Assembly: GCF_042492175.1 (NCBI RefSeq)
Contig: NZ_CP170453.1
Coordinates: forward strand, 2,604,001 to 2,668,000
Direction of reading: 5' to 3'
Source of the DNA: CAJXSN01 sp947492235
GTDB lineage: Bacteria; Pseudomonadota; Alphaproteobacteria; Sphingomonadales; Sphingomonadaceae
DNA: 64,000 nucleotides
Below are positions 25,240 to 34,060 of the stretch, one piece after another (position 1 is the first letter of the stretch; every line of letters starts with the position of its first letter). The notes under the pieces were generated by a model. It saw only the letters and a list, made by a program, of their open reading frames with translations, was not told the origin of the DNA and ran no database searches. The position numbers were made by a program, and so were the translations under genes.

Positions 25240-26421
25240 ATGAAGCGTTTCATTTTGGGCAAACAGGCGTTGATCGTCGCCGCTACAGCAGCATTGCTGG
25301 GCGGTTGTCAGGTCATTCCCAAGGGGCCGACCGCCAGCGCGCCTGCGCCAGAGCCGACCACCAGCGCCCCGGCTCCCGAACCAAGCGCGACGGCCCTGCC
25401 CTCTGGTGACACCGAACGCCACCGCGTGGCATTGCTGGTCCCGATGTCGGGCGGCAATGCCAATGTCGGCCAATCGATTGCCAATGCGACGACGATGGCC
25501 ATCCTCGATACCAATGCCAACAATCTGCGGATCACGACCTATGATACCGCAGGCGGCGCGCGCAACGCAGCACGCCGTGCGATCAATGATGGCAATATGC
25601 TGATTCTCGGGCCGCTTCTGGCGGAAAACGTCCCTCAGGTTCTGGCCGAAGCTCGCCCGGCAGAAGTCCCCTTAATTTCATTCTCCAATGATTCGAGCGT
25701 GGCCGGCCCGGACGCATTCGTTATGGGGCATTTGCCCTCGCAGTCGATTGCCCGGTCGGTCGGCTACGCGCGCAGCAAGGGTGCGCGCAATTTCAGTATT
25801 CTGGCACCGGAGGGTCAGTATGGCCGTCAGGCAGAAGCGTCGCTCGCGGCTGCCCTACGCAGTTCGGGCGGCGGGCTGATTTCCACCGAACGGTATACGC
25901 GCGGCAACACCTCTATTGTCAGCGCGGCCCAGCGGCTGCGGCAGGCGGGCGGGTATGATGCCGTGCTCATCGCCGACAATGCCCGGCTCGCAACGCAGGC
26001 AGCGGGGGTTCTGAAACCGTCCGGACAGGGTTCCACCCAGATCATCGGTACCGAATTGTGGAGCGGCGAAGGCTCGATCACCCGCGTCTCGGCTCTGCGC
26101 GGGGCGATTTTCTCTTCGGTCTCGGATGCCCGGTTCAAGCGCTTCACCGAAAGCTACCAGAACCGCTTTGGTGGACAGCCCTTCCGTATTGCGACCTTGG
26201 GTTATGACGCTGTTTTGCTGGCCCTGAGAGTGGCGCAGGACTGGCGCGTCGGCCGCACCTTCCCCGTTTCTGCTCTGCGCGACGATGGCGGGTTCCTCGG
26301 TCTCGACGGAGCCTTCCGGTTCGAGCGCAACGGCGAAGTCGAGCGCGCGATGGAAGTGCGCGAGGTACGCGATGGCAGCATCGTCATTCTGGAAGCGGCA
26401 CCCCAGCGGTTCGGCGACTGA
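25240..26421 (+). CDS. LpoA-like lipoprotein (penicillin-binding-protein activator)
   Basis: A 393-residue lipoprotein. The signal MKRFILGKQALIVAATAALLGGC ends in a lipobox. A Pro/Ala-rich tether with two APAPEP units follows, then a periplasmic-binding-protein type I fold (HRVALLVPMSGGNANVGQSIANATTMA and IRTTYD-like segments) as in the C-terminal domain of E. coli LpoA, the activator of PBP1a. The alphaproteobacterial form lacks the TPR-like N-domain. A GGGAG 9 bp upstream sets the ATG at 25240. It is divergent from rsmI-yraN-gshB, the same arrangement as lpoA beside rsmI in E. coli. Confidence 0.85.
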   Translation: MKRFILGKQALIVAATAALLGGCQVIPKGPTASAPAPEPTTSAPAPEPSATALPSGDTERHRVALLVPMSGGNANVGQSIANATTMAILDTNANNLRITTYDTAGGARNAARRAINDGNMLILGPLLAENVPQVLAEARPAEVPLISFSNDSSVAGPDAFVMGHLPSQSIARSVGYARSKGARNFSILAPEGQYGRQAEASLAAALRSSGGGLISTERYTRGNTSIVSAAQRLRQAGGYDAVLIADNARLATQAAGVLKPSGQGSTQIIGTELWSGEGSITRVSALRGAIFSSVSDARFKRFTESYQNRFGGQPFRIATLGYDAVLLALRVAQDWRVGRTFPVSALRDDGGFLGLDGAFRFERNGEVERAMEVREVRDGSIVILEAAPQRFGD

Positions 26422-26512
26422 TCGCTTCGCAGACGGGCAACACCGTCAACACTGGCGAAAACTATTTTGTCTTGCTTGTGAGCGCAGCGGCGGCCTGCGT
26501 ATAGCTTGAGCC

Positions 26513-28504
26513 ATGTCCGACGATCTTTTTGATGGAACGCCCGCTTCCAGCGGCGATTACAACGCCTCCTCAATCGAGGTTTTGGAAGGCCTGGAGCCGG
26601 TTCGCCGCCGGCCGGGCATGTATATCGGCGGGACCGATGACCGCGCGCTGCATCATCTGGTGGCCGAAGTGCTCGACAACGCAATGGACGAGGCCGTTGC
26701 GGGCCATGCCACACGGATCGAGCTGAGCATCGAGGAAGGCAACCGCGTCACCGTGGCGGATAATGGCCGCGGCATCCCGGTGGACGAGCATCCCAAATAT
26801 CCCGGTAAATCGACGCTGGAAGTGATCCTCTCCACCTTGCATTCGGGCGGCAAGTTCTCGGGCAAGGCCTACGCCACCAGCGGCGGTCTGCACGGCGTGG
26901 GCGTCAGCGTAGTCAACGCGCTCTCCAGCCTGACGCGGGTGGAGGTTGCGCGCGATCGGCAGCTTTATGCGCAGGAGTTTTCCAAAGGGCACTCGCTCGG
27001 CCCGATTGAGAAGCTAGGCCCAACCCCTAACCGGCGCGGAACCACCGTTACCTTTATCCCAGACACCGAGATTTTCGGTGACCGCGCCTTCAAACCGGCC
27101 CGTCTATTCAAGCTCGCCCGCTCCAAGGCGTATTTGTTCGCTGGGGTCGAAATCCGCTGGAAATGCGCCGAGGCCTTGGCGACCGAGGAAATCCCGGCAG
27201 AGGCGGTGTTCAAATTTCCCGGCGGTCTGGCCGATCATTTGGCGGAGCAAACTCAAGGCCGCGAATGCGTGACCGCCGAGCCATTCACCGGCACGCAGGA
27301 GTTTCCCGAAGGCGATGACGGCATCGGGCAGGGCCGGGTAGAATGGGCGATAGCATGGCCGCTTTGGTCCGACGGCTCGACGAGCTGGTATTGCAACACC
27401 GTGCCGACCCCCGATGGCGGCACGCACGAGCAGGGCCTGCGCGCGGCGCTCACAAAAGGCCTGCGTGCTTTCGGTGAGCTGACCGGCGCGAAGAAGGCCA
27501 AGGACATCACTGCCGATGACGTGATGACCGGCGGTGAAGTGATGCTGAGCGTCTTCATCCGCGATCCGCAATTCCAGTCGCAAACCAAGGACCGCCTCAC
27601 CTCTCCCGAAGCCGCGCGTCTGGTCGAGAACGCCATTCGCGATCATTTCGATCTGTTCCTCTCGGCCAATATGGACCGCGGTAAGGCCCTGCTCGGCAAT
27701 GTCATGGAGCGGATGGACGAGCGCCTGCGCCGCAAGCAGGAACGCGAGATAAAGCGCAAGACCGCGACCAATGCCAAGAAGCTCCGCCTCCCGGGCAAGC
27801 TGACCGACTGCTCCGGCGAGGGCGACGGCGAGACCGAATTGTTCATAGTCGAAGGCGATTCCGCGGGCGGCAGTGCCAAGCAGGCCCGCGACCGCAAGAC
27901 GCAGGCGATCCTGCCCATTCGCGGCAAGATCCTCAACGTCGCCAGCGCCACACCGGACAAGATCCGCGCCAACAGCGAAATCGCCGATCTGACGCTCGCC
28001 ATGGGCTGCGGCACACGCAAGGACTGCGACGCGGAGAATCTGCGCTACGACCGGATCATCATCATGACCGATGCCGATGTCGACGGCGCGCACATTGCCA
28101 CGCTGCTGATGACGTTCTTCTTTCAGGAAATGGCAGATGTGGTGCGGAACGGGCACCTCTATCTCGCCCAGCCGCCGCTCTACCGCCTGACTTCCGGCAA
28201 AGAGAGCCGCTACGCGCAGGATGAGGCGCACCGGATCCAGCTGGAAGAGACGGTGTTCAAGGGCAAGAAGGTCGATGTCGGCCGCTTCAAGGGCCTCGGC
28301 GAAATGAATCCCGGCCAGCTGCGCGAAACCACCATGAACCCCGACACCCGCAGTCTGATCCGCATCACCCTCCCCGCCGAGCACGAACAACGCCACGCGG
28401 TAAAGGAACTGGTCGACCGCCTGATGGGCCGCAACCCGGAACACCGCTTTAACTTCATCCAGAACCGCGCGGGCGAAATGGACCGCGATATGATTGATGC
28501 TTGA
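26513..28504 (+). CDS. parE: DNA topoisomerase IV subunit B
   Basis: A 663-residue type IIA topoisomerase ATPase subunit for decatenating replicated chromosomes. GHKL ATPase signatures: RPGMYIGGTDDRALHHLVAEVLDNAMDEA, VTVADNGRGIPVDEH and GGLHGVGVSVVNALS. The transducer and TOPRIM domain follow with EGDSAGGSAKQARDRKTQAILPIRGKILNV and the metal residues in MTDADVDGAHIATLL. It lacks the long GyrB-specific insert and has the ParE-like CGTRKDCDAENLRYDRIIIM stretch, so ParE is favoured over GyrB. ParC is not in the window. Confidence 0.95.
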   Translation: MSDDLFDGTPASSGDYNASSIEVLEGLEPVRRRPGMYIGGTDDRALHHLVAEVLDNAMDEAVAGHATRIELSIEEGNRVTVADNGRGIPVDEHPKYPGKSTLEVILSTLHSGGKFSGKAYATSGGLHGVGVSVVNALSSLTRVEVARDRQLYAQEFSKGHSLGPIEKLGPTPNRRGTTVTFIPDTEIFGDRAFKPARLFKLARSKAYLFAGVEIRWKCAEALATEEIPAEAVFKFPGGLADHLAEQTQGRECVTAEPFTGTQEFPEGDDGIGQGRVEWAIAWPLWSDGSTSWYCNTVPTPDGGTHEQGLRAALTKGLRAFGELTGAKKAKDITADDVMTGGEVMLSVFIRDPQFQSQTKDRLTSPEAARLVENAIRDHFDLFLSANMDRGKALLGNVMERMDERLRRKQEREIKRKTATNAKKLRLPGKLTDCSGEGDGETELFIVEGDSAGGSAKQARDRKTQAILPIRGKILNVASATPDKIRANSEIADLTLAMGCGTRKDCDAENLRYDRIIIMTDADVDGAHIATLLMTFFFQEMADVVRNGHLYLAQPPLYRLTSGKESRYAQDEAHRIQLEETVFKGKKVDVGRFKGLGEMNPGQLRETTMNPDTRSLIRITLPAEHEQRHAVKELVDRLMGRNPEHRFNFIQNRAGEMDRDMIDA

Positions 28505-28556
28505 TGACGACGCCTCTTCGACTGACGACAAAAGATCAGAAGAAGAGGGTGATGTC

Positions 28557-28886
28557 ATGGCGGGCGACCGCCGCATAGCGCGGGCGGATTGCGCCCTGCC
28601 AGACTGGTATGCATCCGATGCAGCCTACCGTCCCGTGCCGATCGTCTGGTTTGGCGGAGCGCTGGTGATGCAGGTCATCGCATTGCCGGTGATCGCATGG
28701 ATAGCACTGATGCTCGCCGGACTGGGACCATTGGCAACCGCAACCCTTTTGATGCTTGCCACCGGCTTCATCTGGCACTTTACCTGGAAACGCGGGATGC
28801 ACGGTGCAGCGACCGGATGGCAAATCGTGACAGGGGCAATGCTGCTTTTCTTCTTAGCCATCGGTATGATTGGCTTGTTTGGTTAG
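28557..28886 (+). CDS. Small integral membrane protein, unknown function
   Basis: A 109-residue protein with three hydrophobic segments (VWFGGALVMQVIALPVIAWIALMLAGLG, ATATLLMLATGFIWHFTW and GWQIVTGAMLLFFLAIGMIGLFG) and a polar N-terminus. No motif or family is recognised. The ATG at 28557 is preferred: GAGGG is 7 bp before it. An in-frame start overlapping the parE end (28497) would add about 20 acidic residues and cannot be excluded. Lies 52 bp after parE, same strand. Confidence 0.65.
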   Translation: MAGDRRIARADCALPDWYASDAAYRPVPIVWFGGALVMQVIALPVIAWIALMLAGLGPLATATLLMLATGFIWHFTWKRGMHGAATGWQIVTGAMLLFFLAIGMIGLFG

Positions 28887-29032
28887 AAAGATCAAAAACC
28901 TGCCTTTGAGGCTGTCACGAAAGTAGCTCTAGCTTAAATCGGCAGTCGACCTTGCTCATAACAGTTCCTACGAAATAGCTCCAAGTCTGATGGAGGCTTG
29001 AGGGACCTGCTTGGCAATGCAATTAGAGCGTA

Positions 29033-30001
29033 ATGACAAATTTGAGTCGACTTGAACGAGTGCCCCTTCGCGAGATATGGCTAGGGGAGGCGACCCATTT
29101 CACGCCTTGGCTCGCAGAAGAAGAGAATTTGGAGATTTTGGCTGAAACTCTCGGGCTCTCGCTTGAGCTAGAAGCGACTGAGAAATTCGTCGGACCATTC
29201 CGTGCAGATATCCTTTGCAAGGATATCGGAAGTGGGTCGTTGGTTCTAATCGAGAATCAGCTCGAGAAAACGGACCACAATCATTTGGGCCAATTGCTTA
29301 CCTATGCCTCCGGTCTAGAGGCTGTTTCGATTGTCTGGATCGCCTCGAAATTCACCGAGGAGCATCGGTCCACTTTGGATTGGCTGAACCGAATAACGGA
29401 AGATCAGTTTCGATTTTTTGGTCTTGAGGTCGAACTTTGGAAAATCGCGGACTCCCCAGCTGCACCAAAATTCAATGTCATTTCGCAGCCAAATAATTGG
29501 TCGCAAGCCGTATCGAAAGCTGCCCACGCCCTGGATGAGAAGGAATTGTCAGAGACGAAATTGCTGCAGAGGCAATATTGGGATGGCCTCCATGATGAGC
29601 TTGATAAGCAAGGTGGGCCCATTTCCGGCAATAGGAAGGCACAACCTCAAAACTGGATGAATTACCCTGTTGGTCGGGCGGGCTTCACGCTCGGTACCGC
29701 CATGCATCTGTGGGATAAATGGGTCCGAGCGGAGCTTTATATTAGTGGCCCTGACGCGAAAGCATACTTCGATCAGCTTCTGATGATGCGTGAGGAGATC
29801 GAAAACGAGCTGGCAGAAACCCTGCATTGGGATCGCATGGATGATTTGCCAGATGATGTGCGGACAGATGTTCGTATTTCACTGCTTGGAAGTGATTTTG
29901 ACCCGAACAATGAAGATCAATGGTCACAGCAGCATGAATGGTTGGCCAAAAATCTAAACCGCTTCCATGGGGTGTTTGCGCCAAGGGTTCGCGCGCTTTA
30001 A
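29033..30001 (+). CDS. DUF4268 protein with restriction-nuclease-like N-terminus
   Basis: A 322-residue protein. The first half resembles a NucS/PD-(D/E)XK-type core: FRADILCKDIGSGSLVLIENQ places D59, then E74-N-Q76, with Q87 in HLGQLLTYASG. The classical lysine is a glutamine. The second half (from about QSAV/AHALDEKELSETKLLQRQYW) is a DUF4268 domain. Base composition and codon use are clearly more A/T-rich than in the flanking genes, and the gene is set apart by 146 bp upstream, so it looks horizontally acquired. DUF4268 genes occur scattered in bacterial and phage-related islands. Function unknown; a DNA-targeting or defence role is only a guess. Confidence 0.75.
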   Translation: MTNLSRLERVPLREIWLGEATHFTPWLAEEENLEILAETLGLSLELEATEKFVGPFRADILCKDIGSGSLVLIENQLEKTDHNHLGQLLTYASGLEAVSIVWIASKFTEEHRSTLDWLNRITEDQFRFFGLEVELWKIADSPAAPKFNVISQPNNWSQAVSKAAHALDEKELSETKLLQRQYWDGLHDELDKQGGPISGNRKAQPQNWMNYPVGRAGFTLGTAMHLWDKWVRAELYISGPDAKAYFDQLLMMREEIENELAETLHWDRMDDLPDDVRTDVRISLLGSDFDPNNEDQWSQQHEWLAKNLNRFHGVFAPRVRAL

Positions 30002-30006
30002 TCGTC

Positions 30007-31224
30007 TCAGACCTCTTCCGTATGAATATGCAGATGCCCTTCCAGCGTTTTGTGCACCGGGCATTTGTCGGCGATTTCGATCAGCTTCGCGCGGTCGGCT
30101 TCTGACAGGTCGTCGCCCATTATTGTAATCGCGCGGTTGAGGGCCTGAATTTGCGTGCCTTCCTTCATCGCCTCGACGTGGTCGCAATCTTCATCGTGCT
30201 TGCGTTCGTGCGTCACATGGATGCTCACACCTTCCAGCGGCAATTCCTTGCGGTCGGCGTACATCTTCATGGTCATCGCGGTGCAGGTGCCGAGCGCTGC
30301 GTTGAGCAGATCGTAGGGCGTAGGGCCGGTGTCATCGCCGCCATAGCTGCGCGGTTCGTCGGCCACGAAGCGGTGGCTGGCGGTGTGGACCTCGGTGCCG
30401 AATTTGCCGTGGCCGGTGCATACGATCACGCCTTCTTCGGGCATTGGCCAGTCGTCCTTCATCGGCAGATAGCGGCTTGCCCAGCTACTGATCACACCGG
30501 CGACAAACACGGCATCGGGAGCCTTGGTCAGCAAGTGGTCTGCGCCCGCCAGGCTGATGAAACTCTTGGGATGTTTGGCCGACTGAAACAGGTTGGAGGC
30601 GTGGTCCACACTGACAATCTCATCGGTCGGCGAATGGCAGAACATCATCGGGACGCGCAGTTTCTCGACATCGTCCAGCAGATCGGTTTTGCTGGTCCTG
30701 TCGAGGAAGGCCTTGCTCAGTTTGAACGGGCGCCCGCCAATGGTCACGTCGCCCTGACCCTCGGCTTGGATAGCCTCCAGATCGCCTTTGATATTATGCA
30801 GCACGTGGGGAACATCCGACGGCGCACCGATGGTGGCGATCGCAGCCACTTTGCCGCGCTCCATCATCTTTGCCGCAGCCAGCACTGCGGCTCCGCCGAG
30901 ACTATGCCCAATCAGCAGCAACCCGTCGCCAAAGCGCGCGCACAATGCCTGCGCCGAAGCAACCAGATCCGTCACATCGCTGGCGAAACCGGCGCGCCCG
31001 AATTCTCCGCCGCTGCCGCCCAGCCCGGTGAAATCGAACCGCAGCGTGGCGATCCCTTCGCGGGCCAAGGCGCGGGTGACTTCGATGGCCGCCTTGCTTT
31101 GTTTGGTGCAGGTGAAACAATGCGCAAACAGCGCCGCGCCGCGCACCAGCCCGGTCGGCATCTCCAGTGACCCGGACAGTTCGTGGCCCGCCGCGGTGCT
31201 GATGGAAATCGTTTCGGTTGGCAT
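30007..31224 (-). CDS. Alpha/beta hydrolase-OsmC fusion protein
   Basis: A 405-residue two-domain protein. Residues 1-255 are an alpha/beta hydrolase with the nucleophile elbow GHSLGG (S108) and the late HSPTDEIVSVDHA and GADHLL segments that supply acid and histidine. Residues 265-405 are an OsmC/Ohr-like domain with peroxidatic-type cysteines C314 (GTCTAM) and C388 (KCPVH). OsmC domains reduce organic hydroperoxides. The fusion is seen in several proteobacteria and may couple ester or acyl hydrolysis to peroxide reduction; this is inferred. AGGGAG lies 7 bp before the ATG at 31224. Confidence 0.9.
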   Translation of the reverse strand: MPTETISISTAAGHELSGSLEMPTGLVRGAALFAHCFTCTKQSKAAIEVTRALAREGIATLRFDFTGLGGSGGEFGRAGFASDVTDLVASAQALCARFGDGLLLIGHSLGGAAVLAAAKMMERGKVAAIATIGAPSDVPHVLHNIKGDLEAIQAEGQGDVTIGGRPFKLSKAFLDRTSKTDLLDDVEKLRVPMMFCHSPTDEIVSVDHASNLFQSAKHPKSFISLAGADHLLTKAPDAVFVAGVISSWASRYLPMKDDWPMPEEGVIVCTGHGKFGTEVHTASHRFVADEPRSYGGDDTGPTPYDLLNAALGTCTAMTMKMYADRKELPLEGVSIHVTHERKHDEDCDHVEAMKEGTQIQALNRAITIMGDDLSEADRAKLIEIADKCPVHKTLEGHLHIHTEEV

Positions 31225-31346
31225 CGGTTTCTCCCTTTTGATGTTCAGTAGCAGACACCATCGCTTTGATAAGTGCGCGGCATTGCGATCCTTGTGTTTG
31301 GTTAGCGCAGTTGCGGAACCAAGGCGCGTCATTCAAAGTGCCGCTT

Positions 31347-32657
31347 ATGCTGCGCTTGTCCCTCGCTCTAATCCTCGCTGCCGCCCTCCTGTGTGCACCA
31401 GCCCTGTTGCCCGCACCGGCATGGGCGCAAGAGGTCACCGCACCCTCCCCGATCCTGCAAATGCGTGCCGAGGATGTGGCAGGCGTGATGCGGCAGGAAC
31501 GCGATGCGAGCGATGTCTTTGGCCCCCAGTTTTTAGCCGAGGTTCCACCCGAACAATTCGCGCAGATCATCACGCAGGTTACAGCGCAGTTCGGGGATTT
31601 TATCGGATTGGAGAGGATCGAGCAGACCGGCACCTACAGCGCAACGATCTATCTCCGGTTCGAGAACGCCATCGGCTCCGGCCCGCTGACGCTGGACCCG
31701 ACGCCGCCCAACAAGGTTGCAGGCTTGATCCTCTCGAGCTTCGCACCGATTGACGATGATCTGGCCAAAGTCAGGGCTGATCTGGCGGCCTTGCCGGGCA
31801 GTGTGAGTGCCTATTTCGGGCTGTTGGACCGTGACAGTCCTGGCGCTGTGCCTGCGCTTGCCATCGATCCCTATGCTCCAATGGCGGTGGGTTCCACGTT
31901 CAAGCTCTATGTCCTCTCCGCCCTCGCCCGCTCGATTGCTTCGGGGGAGCGCAGTTGGGGCGATGTGATGCCGCTGGATCGCCGTTCCTTCCCCAGCGGC
32001 AAGATGCATCTGTGGCCGGAGGGATCGCCCGTCACCCTCCACACGCTGGCGATGCAGATGGTGACCATCAGCGATAACACCGCCACCGATGTGCTGTTCC
32101 ACATGCTGGGGCGTGAAGCGGTCGAGGCGGAGATGCGCGCGAGCGGTCATGCCACTCCGGAAATGATGACCCCTATGCTCAGCACGCTGGAATTGTTTGC
32201 TCTAAAGGGCAGCCCCGGCAACCGCCGGAAATATCTTGCGACAGACGAGGCGGGCAAGCGGTTTATCCTCGCGGACTTCGAGGACGATGTGGGCGGCAAC
32301 CCGGACGAGATTACTCCGCCGCGCTTTAGCCAGCCCACAGCCATCGACACGATTGAATGGTTCGCGAGCACGCGCGATCTGGCCGGCATCATGGCGCGCC
32401 TTGTTGCGCTCGATGATCCCACCGCGCGCCAGATCCTCGCCGTTGCTCCGGTGATGCCGCCTTCGCTCGTCGATGACTGGGCCTATGTCGGCTATAAAGG
32501 CGGTTCGGAACCGGGCGTGCTCAACCTCACCTGGGTTCTGCAGGATAGGAACGGCGAGTGGCATTTGCTCAGCCTCTCTTGGAATGACCCCGATGCTCCT
32601 CTCGACCATTCTAAAATGGAGCTGATCGCCCAGCGTCTGGTCCGCCTTGCGCCCTGA
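31347..32657 (+). CDS. Secreted serine beta-lactamase/DD-peptidase-fold hydrolase
   Basis: A 436-residue exported protein. The signal peptide (MLRLSLALILAAALLCAPALLPAPAWA) is followed by a DUF3887-like N-terminal domain (about 60-140) and a class A beta-lactamase-type domain. Active-site motifs are complete: S183-TF-K186, SDN at 242-244, and KGG at 384-386 (the KTG/KSG equivalent). Substrate may be cell-wall peptide or another amide or ester; true penicillinase activity is not implied. The ATG at 31347 gives the best signal peptide; a GTG at 31338 is possible. Divergent from the OsmC-fusion gene and followed by moxR. Confidence 0.85.
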   Translation: MLRLSLALILAAALLCAPALLPAPAWAQEVTAPSPILQMRAEDVAGVMRQERDASDVFGPQFLAEVPPEQFAQIITQVTAQFGDFIGLERIEQTGTYSATIYLRFENAIGSGPLTLDPTPPNKVAGLILSSFAPIDDDLAKVRADLAALPGSVSAYFGLLDRDSPGAVPALAIDPYAPMAVGSTFKLYVLSALARSIASGERSWGDVMPLDRRSFPSGKMHLWPEGSPVTLHTLAMQMVTISDNTATDVLFHMLGREAVEAEMRASGHATPEMMTPMLSTLELFALKGSPGNRRKYLATDEAGKRFILADFEDDVGGNPDEITPPRFSQPTAIDTIEWFASTRDLAGIMARLVALDDPTARQILAVAPVMPPSLVDDWAYVGYKGGSEPGVLNLTWVLQDRNGEWHLLSLSWNDPDAPLDHSKMELIAQRLVRLAP

Positions 32658-32777
32658 TTGACGCGATTTGAGGTCAGCCCTCACAATTTCACCAGCACCC
32701 CCGCCACCAGTCTCTCTTGCCCTCGCCCGCATGGCTCGCTAGCCCGCTTGGCAAATACAAGTTTCATGGGAAAACCG

Positions 32778-33626
32778 ATGACCGAACGTTTTGAAGGCAC
32801 CAAAGACTATATCGCAACCGACGACCTGAAGGTTGCCGTCGACGCAGCCGTCACGCTGCGCCGCCCGCTGCTGGTGAAGGGTGAGCCGGGTACGGGTAAG
32901 ACGGTGCTGGCGCATGAAATCGCCAAGGCTATTGGTGCCCCGCTGATCGAGTGGAATGTGAAGTCCACCACAAAAGCGCAGCAGGGCCTGTATGAGTATG
33001 ACGCGGTTGCCCGCCTGCGCGATGGCCAGTTGGGTGACGAGCGGGTCCACGACATCGCTAACTACATCAAGAAGGGCAAGCTGTGGGAAGCCTTCACAGC
33101 GCCCGAGCTGCCCGTCCTGTTGATCGACGAGATCGACAAGGCTGACATCGAATTTCCGAACGATCTGCTGCAGGAGCTCGATCGGATGAGCTTCGACGTT
33201 TACGAGACGCACGAGACGATCACGGCGAAAGAACGCCCCATCGTGGTCATCACGTCGAACAACGAGAAGGAACTGCCCGACGCATTCTTGCGCCGCTGTT
33301 TCTTCCACTACATCAAGTTCCCCGACCGCGAGACGATGCGCTCCATCGTCGATGTCCACTTCCCTGATATCCAGAAGACGCTGGTGACCAAGGCCATGGA
33401 TGTCTTCTACGAAATCCGCGAAGTACCGGGCCTGAAGAAAAAGCCCAGCACCAGCGAGCTGCTTGATTGGCTCAAGCTGCTGATGAACGAGGATATGCCG
33501 CTGGAGGTTCTGCAGGACAGCAACCCCAACACTGCGATCCCGCCGCTGCATGGTGCCCTGCTGAAGAACGAGCAGGACGTTATGCTGTTCGAACGCCTCG
33601 CCTTCATGAGCCGCCGCCAAACGTGA
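32778..33626 (+). CDS. MoxR-family AAA+ ATPase
   Basis: A 282-residue AAA+ chaperone-like ATPase. Walker A GEPGTGKT is at 35-42, Walker B and beyond reads VLLIDEIDKADIEFPNDLLQELDRMSF, and sensor I is VITSNNEKELPDAFLRRC. MoxR proteins act with VWA-domain partners to mature metalloenzymes such as CO dehydrogenase; a CoxE-like VWA gene lies 1.6 kb downstream. Two ATGs are possible (32766 and 32778); GGGA spacing favours the second. It overlaps the GFA gene by 4 bp (GTGA). Confidence 0.93.
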   Translation: MTERFEGTKDYIATDDLKVAVDAAVTLRRPLLVKGEPGTGKTVLAHEIAKAIGAPLIEWNVKSTTKAQQGLYEYDAVARLRDGQLGDERVHDIANYIKKGKLWEAFTAPELPVLLIDEIDKADIEFPNDLLQELDRMSFDVYETHETITAKERPIVVITSNNEKELPDAFLRRCFFHYIKFPDRETMRSIVDVHFPDIQKTLVTKAMDVFYEIREVPGLKKKPSTSELLDWLKLLMNEDMPLEVLQDSNPNTAIPPLHGALLKNEQDVMLFERLAFMSRRQT

Positions 33627-34051
33627 TCGAGGGCGGGTGCCTATGCGGAGCGGTTCGCTTCACCATTGCATCCCCTCCGCAGGGTGCTCGCTATTGCTGG
33701 TGCCGCGATTGCCAGCGCATCGCCAGCGGTATGGCCACGATGAACGTGCTGTTCGATAGCGATGACGTTCAATATTCCGGTGAGATGACGAAGCTGGAGC
33801 TGGTCGCCGACAGTGGGAATACGGTCCAGCGGGGCTTTTGCCCGACATGCGGATCGCAGATGTACAGCCGCACAATCACCGGCCCAAAAGTGCCGATACG
33901 GGTGCGCGCGGGTACGCTGGATGATCCGAACATTGCAACGCCAGAAAGCATCATTTGGGGACCCAGCGCGCCGGATTGGGCGCCCTTCCCGGAAGGCATG
34001 CCGGTGCATGTCGCGGGCCCGGGGTCTGAATTGATTGGCAGTGCCGACTAG
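33623..34051 (+). CDS. GFA-family (Mss4-fold) zinc protein
   Basis: A 142-residue protein of the GFA/CENP-V family. The zinc-site cysteines are present: EGGCLCGAVRF (C6, C8), RYCWCRDCQRIASG and FCPTCGSQMYSR. Members are named after glutathione-dependent formaldehyde-activating enzyme, though most have no proven reaction. The start is a GTG overlapping the moxR stop, so it is probably translated from the moxR mRNA. Its presence between moxR and its VWA partner is odd. Confidence 0.88.
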   Translation: MIEGGCLCGAVRFTIASPPQGARYCWCRDCQRIASGMATMNVLFDSDDVQYSGEMTKLELVADSGNTVQRGFCPTCGSQMYSRTITGPKVPIRVRAGTLDDPNIATPESIIWGPSAPDWAPFPEGMPVHVAGPGSELIGSAD

Positions 34052-34060
34052 CAGGCGGAA

